A stretch of 64,000 nucleotides of DNA from Ilex aquifolium (GCA_951799425.1 OX637392.1:55256093-55320092); one strand, 5' to 3'. Positions 13,669 through 26,981 are shown, numbered from the stretch's first letter. The notes: generated from the sequence alone by a model not told the origin. Translations and numbers: made by a program.

Positions 13669-13986
13669 TAGGGCTGTTAATTAAACTGAGCTACTCGAGC
13701 TTGGCTTGAGTTCGGCTCGGGTTCGACTCGTTCAGGCTCGGCTCGTTTTCTAAACGAGCCCGAACTTGAACAAGTTTTTAGGCTTGTTAACAAGCTCTAC
13801 AAGTTCGGCTCAAACTCGACAGGCTCGATTCGTTTATGTGCAAATATTCGGGCTCGACTTGTTTTTGACTCGTTCAGGCTCGGCTCGTTTCCTAAACTAG
13901 CTATGAACAATTTTTTAAGGTCGATTAAGAAACAAACTTTTAAAGTTCGGCTCGAACTCGGTTCACACTCGTTCCACCGACAGCCC
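13669..13986. mobile_element. hAT-like element in the CCCH gene promoter
   Basis: It begins TAGGGCTGTTAATTAA and ends near CCGACAGCCC. The interior is full of GGCTCG / CGAGC inverted motifs shared with the copy at 16623. CACATT occurs at both flanks (13663-13668 and 13987-13992). Its right end is 98 bp from the CCCH start codon. Confidence 0.6.
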
Positions 13987-14084
13987 CACATTGCTTCAAA
14001 GTCCCCCAAAAAGCCGTACCCCACCCACAAATCGAAGGTTCCTTCAGGCCAGGGCTGCGATCAAAGGGGCGAACGCGAACCCCA

Positions 14085-17000
14085 ATGTCTTCCTCCGCCG
14101 CCACTCCCTCCGACGATCACCACCACCAATCCGCCACTAAAGGCTCAGATTCACAAACCGAGCCTGAACTCGATGACGACGAAGAATACGAAGAAATCGA
14201 AGAGGAAGTTGAGGTCGAAGAGGAGGTAGAAGAAGAGGTCGAAGAGGAGGTAGAAGTAGAAGAAGAGGTCGAAGAGGAGGTAGAAGTAGAGGAAGAGGTG
14301 GAAGAAGAAGATGAAGAAGAAGAAGAAGAGGAGGAAGAAGGAATTGGCGAAGAGTTATCACCAATCAATGAAGATCATCAAAACGGTGCGTTTGAATCAA
14401 TCACTGAACTGATTATCTTTATTTTGTTGTTGATTGTATATCGAAATACAGAGGATTTGGCTTTGTTATTACGTTGTGTGTCCTATGATTTTGAAAATGT
14501 TGTTGAGTTATCTATGTGTTTTGGGCATTTTTTGTTTATCTCAGTATTTTCCCCTGATCCTGGTTTTATCTCATTGTGTTGATTTATGAGTATCTAGGTT
14601 TGCATCATCGTTTTGCATGTTAAAGATTATTAAGATTTCTAGGTTTAGCTCATTTGTTGCATGTGTTTGATTTATAATTTTAGTTCTTGTGGTGATATGA
14701 GTTTATTTCAAAACCATGAGATATAGCATATATGTATGACAATGTTTTTCCTTATATGCCGTTCTTATATAATTTAATAGTATTCCATTTGTTTTCTGTT
14801 GACTGAGATCTGCTTATGTGATATTATCGGGTTTTGAACATGTGTATTGGTTTCTGGATGTTGGGATATCTTATCTGATGGATTAAATGACTCAGTCCCA
14901 GTATAGTCGAATATATTTTTCTGTATTTAAATATTTCCTATTCTACTTTCTTGCCGTTATACAAGAATGTCGAGCATTTATCATAAGGAATGTTTTAATG
15001 TGTTTCTAGTCTTTGGGATCTCTCTTATACAACGGCAAATGGGGCGTTAGTTATTTTAGCTAGAAATTTATTGAGGGGAAGGTTCTGAAAATTGTTGGGG
15101 ACTTGGAGGTAGATGGAGTGATGTTGTTTCTCCCTTATTCTTCCAACTCCGAGTTCTAAGTAGACAGCTGGAAGGTGATAAACCTTATTTCAAGTGGATG
15201 GGGCAAATTGCAATTGTCAGCTTTAAGGACTGTTGTCAATGTTCTTTTTGCAGGTTAGATGTCACCTAATTTAATCCTACACCTAGCCAAAAGCGTGTGA
15301 GGCAGAAGGAGAATGACAACATGAGTTTGATGGATGGTTAAGAAAAAATTCCATTAATGGTTGGCAGTTGAAGGGTTTGACAATTGTTGGAAAGAATGGA
15401 TATTGTTGGGTGCTGCTGTTACTCATTGATTTATTTTGCTCCTTAGATAGCAATTGACTGGCATTGGAAAACTCATAGATGGGGCAAATCATTACGTGTA
15501 CCGTGTGGCATGACGATTTCCTTTGGAACAAAGTAAGTAGTAGGCTATGACAGCCACTTTCATTATAAAAGAAAGTGAAGAACCGATAGGATACCTACTG
15601 CCTCTTTGCGACTTCATTGCGTCAATTCAAGTCCAAACCCATTTCTTAGTCACTTGGTGGAGGCCACCTTTGGTGCTTCAGTGGACCGGGATGTTTGACA
15701 ATCACTTCTTTCCTTTGGTAGGGCGATGAACAAGATTACTTTTGGTAGACTTTTCACATTTTCTTATTAAACAAAGTCACCAGAGCATAGAGCAGAAGGG
15801 GGATGGAAGCTTGAGTTAATCGGTATCCCGTACAAAAAACCTCCAAATGTTTGGCTGCTAAAGAGTTTGATAATCTTTGAAAAGAATAGATGTGACTGTA
15901 CTGTTGTCACTAGACTGCTGGAAAGTGCTTGGCATTGGATGAATTGATGGATGGGGCACATTATTATGGTTGGCTTAATTTTTTTTTTGTGTGTTGGCTG
16001 TTTCCAATGTAAGTCTTGAATTAAGTTGCAAGTGCATGAAGTAGAAGTGAGATTGATAGCACTGGTGTTTGGATGACAAAGTCCAAGGTCATTTTTGAGA
16101 GGAATCCATTGGGAACATGTTGAGGTGAATTAGATATTTATCTTATTTTATGAGTGATGCACACCAAGTTAGATTTCAACTAGTGGAAATAGGCTGTGAC
16201 ATTTGACTTTTGAGTACTAAAATTTTATGGGTTGTTTAGACCAAATTGATGTCCAGCCAATCAAGTGTGATGTGAGCCATTGTGGGAAAAAATTGGGCAG
16301 GAGAAGAGATGAGGAAATTGAAGAAAGTGGTATGAATTTGTTTGTGAACGCAAGGGACGATGCACTAATGCAACATTGAAGGTAGAAGTTGGGAGCTATA
16401 GGATTTCAAGGAGGTAAAAAACTGGTGGTTGGAATGCTCAAATGATGATAGGTGAGGGAAGATATAGTGAGTGGAAAGGGAAATATCGAATAAAAGCCAG
16501 TGCTACAAGTATATGAAGATATAGTGAATGGAAAGGGAAATATTGAACAAAAGAATCAGTGGTACAAGTAGATAAAAGGGTCCACATAAAAAATGTAAGT
16601 TGTGGAGTTGCAAAATGATATGTAGGAGTGTTAATCGAGATGAGTTACTCGGGTTCGGATTAGATAAAACTCGATTCGAGCTCGACTTGTATTTTAAACG
16701 AGCCGAGCGTGAACAATTTTTTAATCTCGTTTAGAAAAATGAGCCTAAAAAGTTTGGTTCAAACTCGTAAAGTTCGGCTTATTTATATGTAAAATAGTCG
16801 AGCTACTCGTGCTTGGCTTGGACTCGAGCTCGGGTTCGGCTTGAGTTCTAAACGTGCTGAGTTTGAACAATTTTTTAAGCTTGGGCTCAAGCTCGCAATG
16901 CTCTGCTCGATTAACACCCCTAATGATATGCAACTTAAGTTCCACTCGAATCACCTTGTCTTTTACCTAGTTTAGGCTTGCTTGATATGATTGGCAGTTT

Positions 17001-20000
17001 GGGTTAAACTTGAAATTTAGAGTTTGATCAGCTACTGATAAAGACCAGTCCAAACTAAACTAAGCCTAGGTATCTATGTGGAACTTATAAAGCTTGCGAC
17101 CTTTAAGCATGCAATTACGATTTCCTCACCCTTTACATAGTATTGTAAAGTCACCCATTAATGTTACTGCTTGCTTAAGGAGAATAGAAGTCAACTCATG
17201 ACGTACAAGAACTATAACATGACAATCAAGATGGAATGCAAAGTGTGAAATATGAAGGGATGAGTCCGAGTCTTCTCTTCTCATGTGACATCTTGGTCAA
17301 CTTATTTTTTCAATTTGGCATCCTAGTCTACTTCATGCTAACAAAAATTGTCCTTTGATTTGTTAATACAACAAAAAATCAAATCACTTGATCTCGATTT
17401 ATTCTGTGTTACGATTGGCTAAGGTCGATCAACAGGTTTCCTAATTACAACCAAGCTCATTCTAACCTCAAGCATTCACTAACTTGTTGCAAGACAAAAA
17501 CCAAGCTCGCGTGACAGTTTCTTGTCTTTGTTGGCCTCATTTACACCTCTAATCAGGTGGAGAAGAGGCAAGTCTAGTGGAGGTTTTAGATTACACTAAT
17601 AGGACGAATGAAGAGATCAAAGGAAGTGGGCATTGACTTAACTTATTAGAACAACTATTTACGTTTTGGTGCACTTGGGTGTGGTCGGAAAGATCTTGGT
17701 TGGAGGTTAGAGCTGTTTACTCCCTTTAAATTTGGAAAAGCGGTTTTGCTATAAGTTCTCATGTCATTTCTATTGTTCATTTCCTTTTCGAGGTCCTAGC
17801 ACTAGTAAGGTTGGAGGTAGAGGCATTCTCATTTTGCAAAAGGACTCTCTAATTGGATGAAAGGAAAAAAAAGACCGACAACAAATGGTGTTTCTGTACT
17901 TGATCTTTCTGAAGTGCTTTCGTGGAAGTACTCTTTTGATATAGTTGTAGGTGGAGATGACACTTAATGAGCTATATATACATGTTGGAATTTATGGAGG
18001 ATAATGGGGATAAGGACTTCTTTTGGGTAAAATGTCACAGATCGGGGTATAAAAGGATCGTGGTCCTTGGTGGTCCGTAAGGAATTGTCTATTTGTATGC
18101 AATCAAGCGTATCTCGTGGGAGTTTCCATTTGGGCGTTGGGAATAAGGACTATTGAGATAGGCTCGACTGGAAGATGGTAGATATTGATGATTTTTGGAA
18201 ATTCTTTGAGGGTCTAAAAAGAGTTATGTTTAGGAGTTGTTGGGTAGGAGGGGTGTATTTTTACTGTCTCGTCATAAAAGGAAGGTTTGTAGAATAGACA
18301 TTTTTTTATGTGTTTTTTTTGTTTGTTATTTAGTGCTATTGTTAGGTTCATAGGCTTGGGTTATATGTTAGAGTTTCTTAGCCTTTTGCGAATTATTGTA
18401 TACTATCATGTGTAGGTTACATCTATTTGCTCTTTTTTGCTATCTGTAAGAAGAACCATCACTCCGGTAATTATTTATTTTGCTATCTAGTTTAGCTGAA
18501 TTATATTAGAATAGAAGACTATTGTTATTTAAATGTAGCAATAGGAACATAGTAAGACCACTCTAGTTTAGATTAGAAAACAATGCAAGACCCCTAATCT
18601 TTTTTTTTTGTCATTGAAAGACCCCTAATCTGACAGAAGGGTATGAACAGTGACATGAGGTGATGATGTCATGGAATATTCCTCTTATAGTGCTACCTTT
18701 GCATTCTTTTTTCGAGGAACTGATAATATTATTAATAATATAGATAAAAAAGAGGTACAAAAACTAGTCAAAGGTGGAAAAGTAATCCAAATCGAAGATG
18801 AGTCAAAACAAAAAATACAATATGAATAAAAAATAAAACTACATTCCACACGAAGTTGGCCAACTCGTGATAATGCAAAAGAAACATTCTCAAACTCCAT
18901 AGATACCGAGGCTTAAAAGGAGGCCAAAAAATAAAGTTGATCTCATAGCCCTTCAAACTTTACACATTTGTCCTCAGTTTATCGCATTCATTTTCGACCA
19001 AATAAGCTAAATGTAGCAAAAAATGCACAAAGCAAAAGAGTCTTCCACTTTCCCACTGGCGGCCAAAACCGATAATATCCAAGCAAATCATAGATGACAT
19101 ATATCTTTAGTGCTACCCAACAAAAACCCACAAAATTGAACAACTTTTTCCATAGTGGGTGCGCCATGGGACAATGTAAGAGTAAATGATCATGCTCTCA
19201 CTATCACCTTTCCACATAATACACTATCGTGGGAGAATACATGGCTTAGCTCTCCTCCTTAGAAGCAAATCATAAGTCGTAATCTAATCATTAGCAATTA
19301 TGCGGCACAAATTTGCACCTTTAAAGACACTCTAGCTTTCCAAATCATCCTCAATGGCGGGAACTATGGAAGAGAGGAATCATCGATTAAAGACTCAAAG
19401 AAGGATTTACATGAGAGAATACCCGTTGAATTAATAGTCCAACATCTTTTATACAAACAATTTTGGATCATGAAAACACTATTAAGCAAAAAAAGAAGCT
19501 CTAACTCGGAACATTCCCTTACAACCTTTGCCTTCAATTTATAATGCTTTTATTTAATTTTCTTCTCTCTAGACTCTGTGTTCTCCACCTCACTTAATAT
19601 AAACCCCAACAATCTTCATTTTCATCCAAACCAAAAAATAAAAAAATGAAAAGTAATTTCAAGAAAATGATGTAAAAATCCTAAAATAGGTAACATCAAG
19701 ATTTGATCTATTTATTCCCATTAAAAATAGATCAAAATATGAATTCTAAAACGAAGAAATCCCAAATAATTTTGTCATTTTTTTTCCTAACACGTTTTTC
19801 TCTATATTTTTAAACCCATTTCCATAATATATTCAACCCTACCACCAACTCAACACGGTCAATTTATTGCTAATATTATGTGATAACCTAACAACATCAC
19901 CGAACCAATCACCATTAGCTACTTGACACAACCTCACAGCAGCTTCAAGCTTTCTCTCCCCTCTCTAAGCTAAGTTACTATGTAATAGGTTATTCCATCA

Positions 20001-23000
20001 CTTCTCTACCATATTCATAGTATTTCCACAATCTTTGTCTGTAAACAACACGAGCTATCCACCATGCCTAAGTATCATTGCCATGATCACCATAACTTCA
20101 CTTTCCCAAGCTTATTTTCATTGGACAAAATAAAAAAATTGCTCCTAGAATCGGATGGGTGCATGACCATGCGATCATGGTTGAAAGTATAAGCCGAAAT
20201 GCTACAGCTAAGTCGGGTTGTATTCAATTTGGCACTTAATGTCCGGAACAGTTTCATGTTCTGTGTGAATAACAAAAGACACAGAACTCATTCGAGTTGT
20301 TCAAACGTATTCAAGTCAATCTTGAGTTATTTGAGTTATCGTCATTGAATCAACTGATGGTGCGATATGGTTTGAATCGCGTCATGTTTAATTTTTTTTA
20401 GCTAAGTATCTAGCATTTCATATGCATCGCCTGATACCGTTCTGCAACACCACCACAATGCGTCTCGGTGTTCTTTGACTTAATGGTCGATATTGCGACC
20501 TTGAACCATGCATGTAGTTTGCTACAACTTAAAGATTGCAATACCTAAGCGTAGGTTGTCGTAACGTAATATAATCTTGGAAGGCTGATATTGTATCATA
20601 GAGAATTGATGAATAACTCAGAATACGAAGAAAATTAAAATAAAATTGCTTTTGAAAATCATTTGAAGAAGTTGAATTCATAAAACTATAAATTTAGGGT
20701 TTGAAACAGTAATTGGGAATATTAGAGCATCGGGTATCTCTTTCCAACTCTACACAATAGTTATATATGATCCAGTTTTCAAATTCCATTAAGAATTAGT
20801 TGAGAAGTGATTTTAATTGGAAGATTTAGCGGTGATAATATTGAAAACATATCCAAAATTACAATAGATAAATTACTTGAATAAAACTAATTATTTAAAT
20901 GTAGATCACAAGTATTTACTGTGTTTGGAGTCGATGATGAATCAAGTTCTCCAACAATTAAAACCTCTATTTATCACAAACAAGAAATCAATTATTGTTA
21001 TGAAAATTCTAATTAATTGATTCAAACATGCAAAATCAGTTATTTGACTCGCAAGGAATCTAAAATATTCAATGTACTAACACAACAAATGAAGAAATTT
21101 TACAGAGTAAATTTTTTATTAAAAGACACGAATCAATTAAAAAGAAAAATCATATATTAAATAACACAAATTGAAAATAAATACCTAAGAAAATTTGGCT
21201 AAAGCGAGATAAATCTCGTAATTAGGGTTTACAAGTATTTATATATGGGTTAAGAAGCTAAAAAACTAATCCAAATCAAAGACTACGTTTTGGCAAATAT
21301 GGCTTTCGCGTCCCGACTGAAGGACCATGCATCTAGATGTATGCCCTATTCTTGCAAACTTCATTATTCGCGACTGGACGCACATTTCACGCGTTCAGAC
21401 ATTCAAGCATTTGGATGCACCAACTTCTCTGAAAATTGGGTCCAAAGGTGGGGAATTGCGTTTGAACATGGCTAATCCTCAATAAATGACGTCTAAACGC
21501 ACCACTTTTTCTGGCTTTTCTTCATTCCAAACATTCCAAGCTTTCTCAATTCTATGTATTTGTATCATATCTTAAATATTTTGACTTATTTACCCGGAAA
21601 ACAAACAAACACTACCTAGATAGGGTTAAAACCTGAAATGCATCATTCACGCACATTTAACTTCCAATCCAGTGCAATTAGCCAACAAATAATGGAACAA
21701 TTATGCATATTTCATGGCTAATTGCAGTTTTAATCGTATTCATCACTAGATATCTGGTTACTTAAGCTGTATTCAATGGAATTAATATAGGTTTTAAATA
21801 GTTGTTATATGACTGATGTGATGGTGATTATGTGATGACTCTTAAGTCTCATGAGAGATCAATGAAGAAGAAAATTATGGTACTCAATCTTGGGTCTAGG
21901 ATAAATATTTGATCTGACATTCGATTCGGAAACTAAGGTAGAAAAGGCTTTGAGTTGAAGAATAGAAAGGATAATGTGGTGTTTTGTAGCATTTAATTTA
22001 GATTTATTGCGTGGTGGTGGATTTACTCATGAACGTTGTGATGGTGGTGGATTATGTGCCAAGGTTCACTTGACAACTAATTGAGAAAAATTTTGATATT
22101 TAATTCTATGCTTGATCAATGTTATAAAGTCAATTGCATTCTCCCCTTTGATCATAAATTAATAACATAAGTGTATTTATGTTAATTAATAGGTTCATTG
22201 AATTAATTTGTGCATAAGAATATACATGACTTGTTTTGGCCCCTCATCTCCTACTAGGAGCCTCTTTCTTTCCTTTCCCATTGTCTCTTTCCAAATTGTT
22301 TCCTCTTTTTGGGCCTCCATTGGAGCACAAAATCCATCTTGGCTCCCTCGTATTTAGTTTTTGCAAGAGATTTTATTGAAATTGGTTTTCACTTTTCGAT
22401 CACAATATATTATTGTGGGTGAATTCTGGCAATGTACTATTTTCTTGTTTTTTTTTTAAATTTTTGTTTCCACTAGAATAACTTATAAATTCCAAAGCAA
22501 ATCAAAACTTAAAATGGTTCATGTGCTACGAACATGTGCACCAACTAGTACGTAGAATTGCATACATGTGGACTCTAGTGCATAAGACATGGTCAAATGA
22601 AAAAGTTAATGGTTAGAAAACTTTACAATTGGTATGGATGAGGGCTGAATCTAAAGACTTGCCTTCAGTTGCTCTGGTCAAACCCACAATACTGGTAAGG
22701 GTATGCATTGCAATTTCAAATAATACAATGGACACCCTTGTATTTAGGGGGGCATGTCAGTGTAATTTACTCAAATATTCATATTTTCTTTTGGGTAAAC
22801 GATTTAGCCAAATATTTGGGTAAATCATTTACCCAAAAGAAAATATACACCGAGTGGGGGAAGTATACCTGGTGAGTTCATCTATGACTGGAGTAATGGG
22901 CTCAACCCAATCTTCGGCTTAAACCTTTTTGAAAATAAAGATCAAAATTTTGTTTCGGTGCACTATTTTGGTCTTCTAGGAAATGAAAGACCCTATTTGG

Positions 23001-26000
23001 TTTGCATAACATAAAAAGTTTTTCTGTTTTCGGAAACAGTTTTTGGGAAAAAAAGCTGTTTGACCAATTGTTTTTTATTTTTATTTTTTGAAAACTGAAA
23101 ACAAAAAGTGAGTAGATTTAAAAAACAAGTTAGAACTGTTTTGTGTGTTACAACCTTTCCAGAATTTAAAAAATACCACCACCACCACCACACTTCCACT
23201 TTCACCACCACCACAACGTCCACCACCACATTTTTGTTTTCATTGTTTTATGGGTTACTGTCAAAACAAGTTTTACTATTTTCTATTCCGTAGAATTGTT
23301 TTTGGAATCATATAATTAAACAAGTTTTGCGACACAAAAAATGTCAAAACACACTTTTCTAAAACTCTTCCAAAAAATAGTTTTCGAATACTATTTTTTT
23401 GAGACGCAAACCAAATAAGGCCAAAATGTTTCAGAAACAAAATAAAAACATAAAAAAATTGAGAATTTATTTTCAAAACATTTCGAAACATTGGTCCAGA
23501 TATACAGAAACATATTGAAACACTTCAAAACATTAAAAATATGAGTAAAAACATCTCAAAACACTAGAAAGATTTCGATTCAATCACTGATTCGCTTCGG
23601 TTTCCTTAGAACGGAAATGTTTCGGTCATTCCGACCGTTTCGAAACGAAAATTTTATCCTTACTTGCAAGTAACGGCATCAACATTTGTCTATGGTTACA
23701 AAAGTTCCTTTTTACTAATATCTTGCAAGTTGTCAAAATAGAGCCTCGGATCGTAGTAATTGCTCATTGGCTTTACTTATTTATATACGATTATCTGTTC
23801 TCTATTAAAGCCATAGATGAGTTTGGATACTTTTATATCATGTCTTAATATTTGTTTAGTCACACTCCCTTCCTAAGTTCTACTTCCAATTGAAGTTTTG
23901 CAACTCCAGATGTTAGCTAATTGTTTTTCCCAATCAACATGCATTAAATGGCACAGAAAGATCATCAGTATACCCTTTGGGGGGGGTTTTGTGGAAGTCA
24001 AACCCATTAAGAATGCTAACCTTATTCATAAACAAAGCCAAACAAGATGGTAGTGGCTATTTTATGGAAATACACTTTCCTCAAACAAGGCTATTGTGGC
24101 GTTCCTAATTCTTACAATAAGAAGTCATGGCATATGGTTCCATGACTTTGCCCTTATTGTCCATTGCAGTTATTATTCTGGTTCGTGAATATGTTTGGAC
24201 TTCTTCCTTTTGTTTTCTTTAATAAAAACTCACTTTGCAAGGTGAACCATTTTCATGTTCGATAGCCTTCTGTGAATCATCTCTTGGCACCCGACCTAAC
24301 TAGTTGGCCTCTAGCATTGATTGGGGAGATGTTTGCTTTCCCTTTTCCTTTTTTGATTTTTTTGTTTCTTTCCTGTAGATGTTAGCCGAGTTATGGAATC
24401 TGAGGGGCATGAAGAGCACTTGAGATTGGATTCTTGCACGCCCGAAAAATCTGTAGAAAACCTACTACCGGATAACCCTGCAGTAGAAGGCAGTAGTGGT
24501 GCTTCCAAAATTTCTGGTCCAAATGAGACAAGACAAAAGGAGGAACCAAGCACTGATGGTGAGGATTTTAAGTATTCCAGAATATGGTAAAAAATTTGGT
24601 TGCTTTTGAGGATTCTAAGCTTAGGAACATGTTAATGATAAGAAAGATTGTGGGGCTTTTGCAGGGAAAAGAACCCCTAAAGACCATGGTGACACATATC
24701 ATGATAGTAAGGCTCCTTCATGTGGGATTGGGACAATGAACGCTGAGACCAGCAAGCCTTTTAGTGTTTCTCATGAAACAGTGACTGCTGCATTTTCTGT
24801 AAAAGATTGTAAAGGTGGGCAGGCTAACAATGTTCGGAAAATTGAGGAAGAAACTAAGCAAATGGGAATGCAGTCTGAGAAGGATATAAAGCAAATGGAA
24901 CCAAGGTGTGATGATATGGGTCTCTATGTTCTTGAATTTCACTTATCACACTTCTGATGTGTTGGCTTATGCTGATTTTCATCTCTTTTCTAGTGGTATT
25001 TTATTTTTGCCTTTTCCACACCATAGTGTCAGGTCCTAATAATTTCTAGGGTTTCCAGATTGACTGTTCCTCAGTTGTTAAGGCCAAGAAGTTTGTCCCC
25101 TGGCTCCCCTCATGATGTGAATAAACGACCAGCAATTATATGTAGCTTTTTTGCTAAAGGTTGGTGCATCAAAGGGAATTCATGTAGGTTCCTTCATATA
25201 AAGGATGATGGGAATGCTACTAGCCGAAATAACGAGGGAGCTGTAGCTTCTACAAATCAGAAAGATGAAATCATGGCTGATGAAGGTATTTTACTTTTCA
25301 TTGTGGAGTAAAGATGACAAAGAATCTACTTTACCATGATTGATCTTATAAGCACCTTCTGCTTTATCAGGTTTAGGAGACAGAACTGGAAGGTCCGGGT
25401 TGCCTGGTTTTCCTGATGTGACATCTTCATCAATTGCGCAACGCGCTTATTCTTCGGATAAGATCCCACCATGGGAACAGGGAGAAAGCCCAAGGTGGAA
25501 GAGTGAGTCCCAGGAGTTGCCTTTATACAAATGTAATACTAGGTCTACATCCTCTTCCAAGGATATTGGAAGTGAGAGTCTTAGAGAAAGTTGGTATTTA
25601 GACGATCATGGCAAGTATGTTTCACCAATTTTGAAAGGCAGTTCTCCAATCTGTAAGACGAGCTCGTTTCCGGAAACTCTTTCAAGTAGCTCCTCATATT
25701 CAACAAGTTTCAAAGAGATAGCTAGCAAGAGAAGCCAGTCTATGCTCAATGACCACAATTTGCCGGTCTTACACCGCTCTCTCGATTCAAGCTCAAACAC
25801 TTCTCTACTGGCGGCTGGAATTTTGTCATCAAACGACATCTCATCCTGGAGTAGGTCATCACCTTTGTCTTTTAGTTCTTCTTGGAATAAAGGTACCCTT
25901 GGCGCCCAGAAGCTTCTCGACAGTGGCAGAGAATACGGCGCTTCTAAATCTGCTTTGCAGCGGAGCTCTTCGCCATTCTTGGGTTATGAATCAGAAACTC

Positions 26001-26981
26001 TCTCTTGGACTAATGCTTCTGGGGATCCACTACCCTCTGCTGGATATAAAACAAAGATTTCTTCTTATGATTGGGAGCCATCTGTACCTTTTCGACCCTC
26101 TTTTTTTATGACTCAAAGTTTATCATCTCCAGGAAGCCAGTACGACCCCATTCGTGATAGCATTGAGCAACCCAACTTAGCTGGTGGGTTCTCAAAACTT
26201 TCTTCCTTTAGTCAGGGGACATCCATCCCGAGTACACATTTGTGGACAAATGATGATCCTGTTTCCAATGGGACTGTTGACCCAAGATTTAGCTCCAATA
26301 AATATTCCGTTTCTAGTCATCACAACAACAGTGACAATGTGTTGGACAAGGACCATTATGAAAGGTATTTATCTACAACTGAAACAGAGACCGTGGGAAA
26401 TGGTATTACTGAACAGAAAAAAAGAAACACCTTGCCCAAAGAAGAGAAGCTCTTGAACCCTGCTCATGTCCGGGATGTCACAGAAGCAGACAAATTAAGT
26501 AGTCATCAGGATTCCCGATTTCAAAGCAATGGTCCCAGACACAAGACAGGATCAAAAGTAGATAGGTCTAGAAAAAGCAGTGACATGGATCCCGAATATA
26601 AGACAGACGGAGAGGTGCACAAGGATTCAAAAGCCTTTAAACATTTCCATGCTGCTCTTGTGGATTTTATTAAAGAATTGGTGAAACCAACATGGCGTGA
26701 GGGTCATCTGAACAAGGACGCGTACAAAATGATAGTTAAAAAGGCTGTTGAGAAGGTACTTAACACATTGCAGCCCCATCAAATTCCAAATACTGCAGAG
26801 TCAATCAAGCAGTATCTTTCTTTATCCCAACCAAAAATTGCGAAGCTTGTAGAGGTGAGTGCCTTTATTATTCAGAAGATATACACTAGGAAACTTAGTT
26901 GTGGAATGTCGAATATGCTTCGTGCGCTTGACAGAGCTCCTTTCATTGCAGGGATACGTTGATAAGTATGGCAAATCTTGA
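14085..26981 (+). CDS. FES1: Single-CCCH zinc-finger protein, FRIGIDA-ESSENTIAL 1-like
   Basis: Six exons: 14085-14385, 24379-24558, 24665-24905, 25059-25285, 25371-26854 and 26952-26981. All join in frame to give 820 residues. Exon 1 encodes an acidic Glu/Val-rich repeat (about residues 28-90). Exon 4 encodes one zinc finger of spacing C-X7-C-X5-C-X3-H (C269, C277, C283, H287). Residues about 320-730 are Ser-rich and probably disordered. The C-terminal 80 residues (KAFKHFHAALVDFIKEL onward, ending GYVDKYGKS) form a conserved helical domain. Family knowledge: FES1 is a nuclear protein of the FRIGIDA complex that activates FLC. The FES1 assignment rests on remembered similarity of finger plus C-terminus; another plant CCCH protein with the same tail is possible, and this protein is longer than Arabidopsis FES1. 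A hAT-like element sits just upstream of the start. Confidence 0.85.
14190..14340 (+). repeat. In-frame GAAGAG/GAGGTA coding minisatellite
   Basis: Imperfect units of about 21-27 bp built from GAAGAGGTCGAAGAGGAGGT encode EEVEEEVEVEE-type repeats in exon 1 of the CCCH gene. The opposite strand shows long serine- and leucine-rich ORFs that are only shadows of this repeat. Confidence 0.85.
15280..15965. repeat. Two diverged copies of a degenerate coding-like repeat
   Basis: 15283-15531 and 15767-15961 translate on the minus strand to clearly related peptides: both begin MxCPI.. and share FF..I.K.F..Q and HP.S motifs. No open frame runs through either copy. They could be remains of a retroelement ORF, but I cannot assign the family. 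Confidence 0.4.
16623..16922. mobile_element. hAT-like non-autonomous element, 300 bp
   Basis: Terminal inverted repeats are TAGGAGTGTTAATCGAG and CTCGATTAACACCCCTA. A perfect 8-bp target duplication ATGATATG flanks it (16615-16622 and 16923-16930), as expected for hAT elements. The interior repeats CTCG/CGAG motifs and has no transposase. Confidence 0.85.
18705..19400 (-). mobile_element. LINE (L1-type) 3' remnant with zf-RVT segment
   Basis: On the minus strand around 19210-19140 the peptide EHDHLLLHCPMAHPLWKKLF is readable. This is the signature of the zinc-binding region that follows reverse transcriptase in plant L1-type LINEs. The frame is broken by frameshifts and stops. The 3' end is A-rich near 18705. 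No reverse-transcriptase core is visible. Confidence 0.65.
19500..22780. other. Unassigned AT-rich DNA inside CCCH intron 1
   Basis: There is no convincing ORF here. A segment at 20430-20520 (ATATTGCGACCTTGAACCATGC and its surroundings) resembles 29230-29310, so both are probably parts of one repeat family. The rest shows nothing I can name. Confidence 0.4.
22783..22850. repeat. Near-perfect palindrome / hairpin
   Basis: ATATTTTCTTTTGGGTAAA is followed, after a short centre, by its inverted copy TTTACCCAAAAGAAAATAT. The arms are about 28 nt. It could be a tiny foldback element or fold as a hairpin in the pre-mRNA. Confidence 0.75.
22989..23419. mobile_element. MITE with CCTATTTGGTTTGC / GCAAACCAAATAAGG ends
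   Basis: Inverted ends of about 15 bp and internal complementary stretches (TTTTTCTGTTTTCGG and others) define an element of about 430 bp. A CCA/CCACCA simple repeat lies inside at 23177-23228. No target duplication was certain. Confidence 0.55.

Larger units (their letters stand above)
14386..24378 (+). other. 10-kb first intron of the CCCH gene
   Basis: The donor ACG|GTGCGT and acceptor TCCTGTAG are clear and the frame is kept. The intron contains two diverged copies of a degenerate coding-like repeat (15280-15540, 15765-15965), a hAT-like element (16623-16922), a LINE remnant (about 18705-19400), unassigned AT-rich DNA (19500-22700), a hairpin (22783-22850) and a MITE (22989-23419). A poly-G run lies at 23979-23987. 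I saw no intact gene inside. Confidence 0.75.

Noticed and set aside
14117-14368. Minus-strand poly-Ser ORF and overlapping poly-Leu/Pro ORF
   Set aside because: These are shadows of the acidic coding repeat in the CCCH exon 1.
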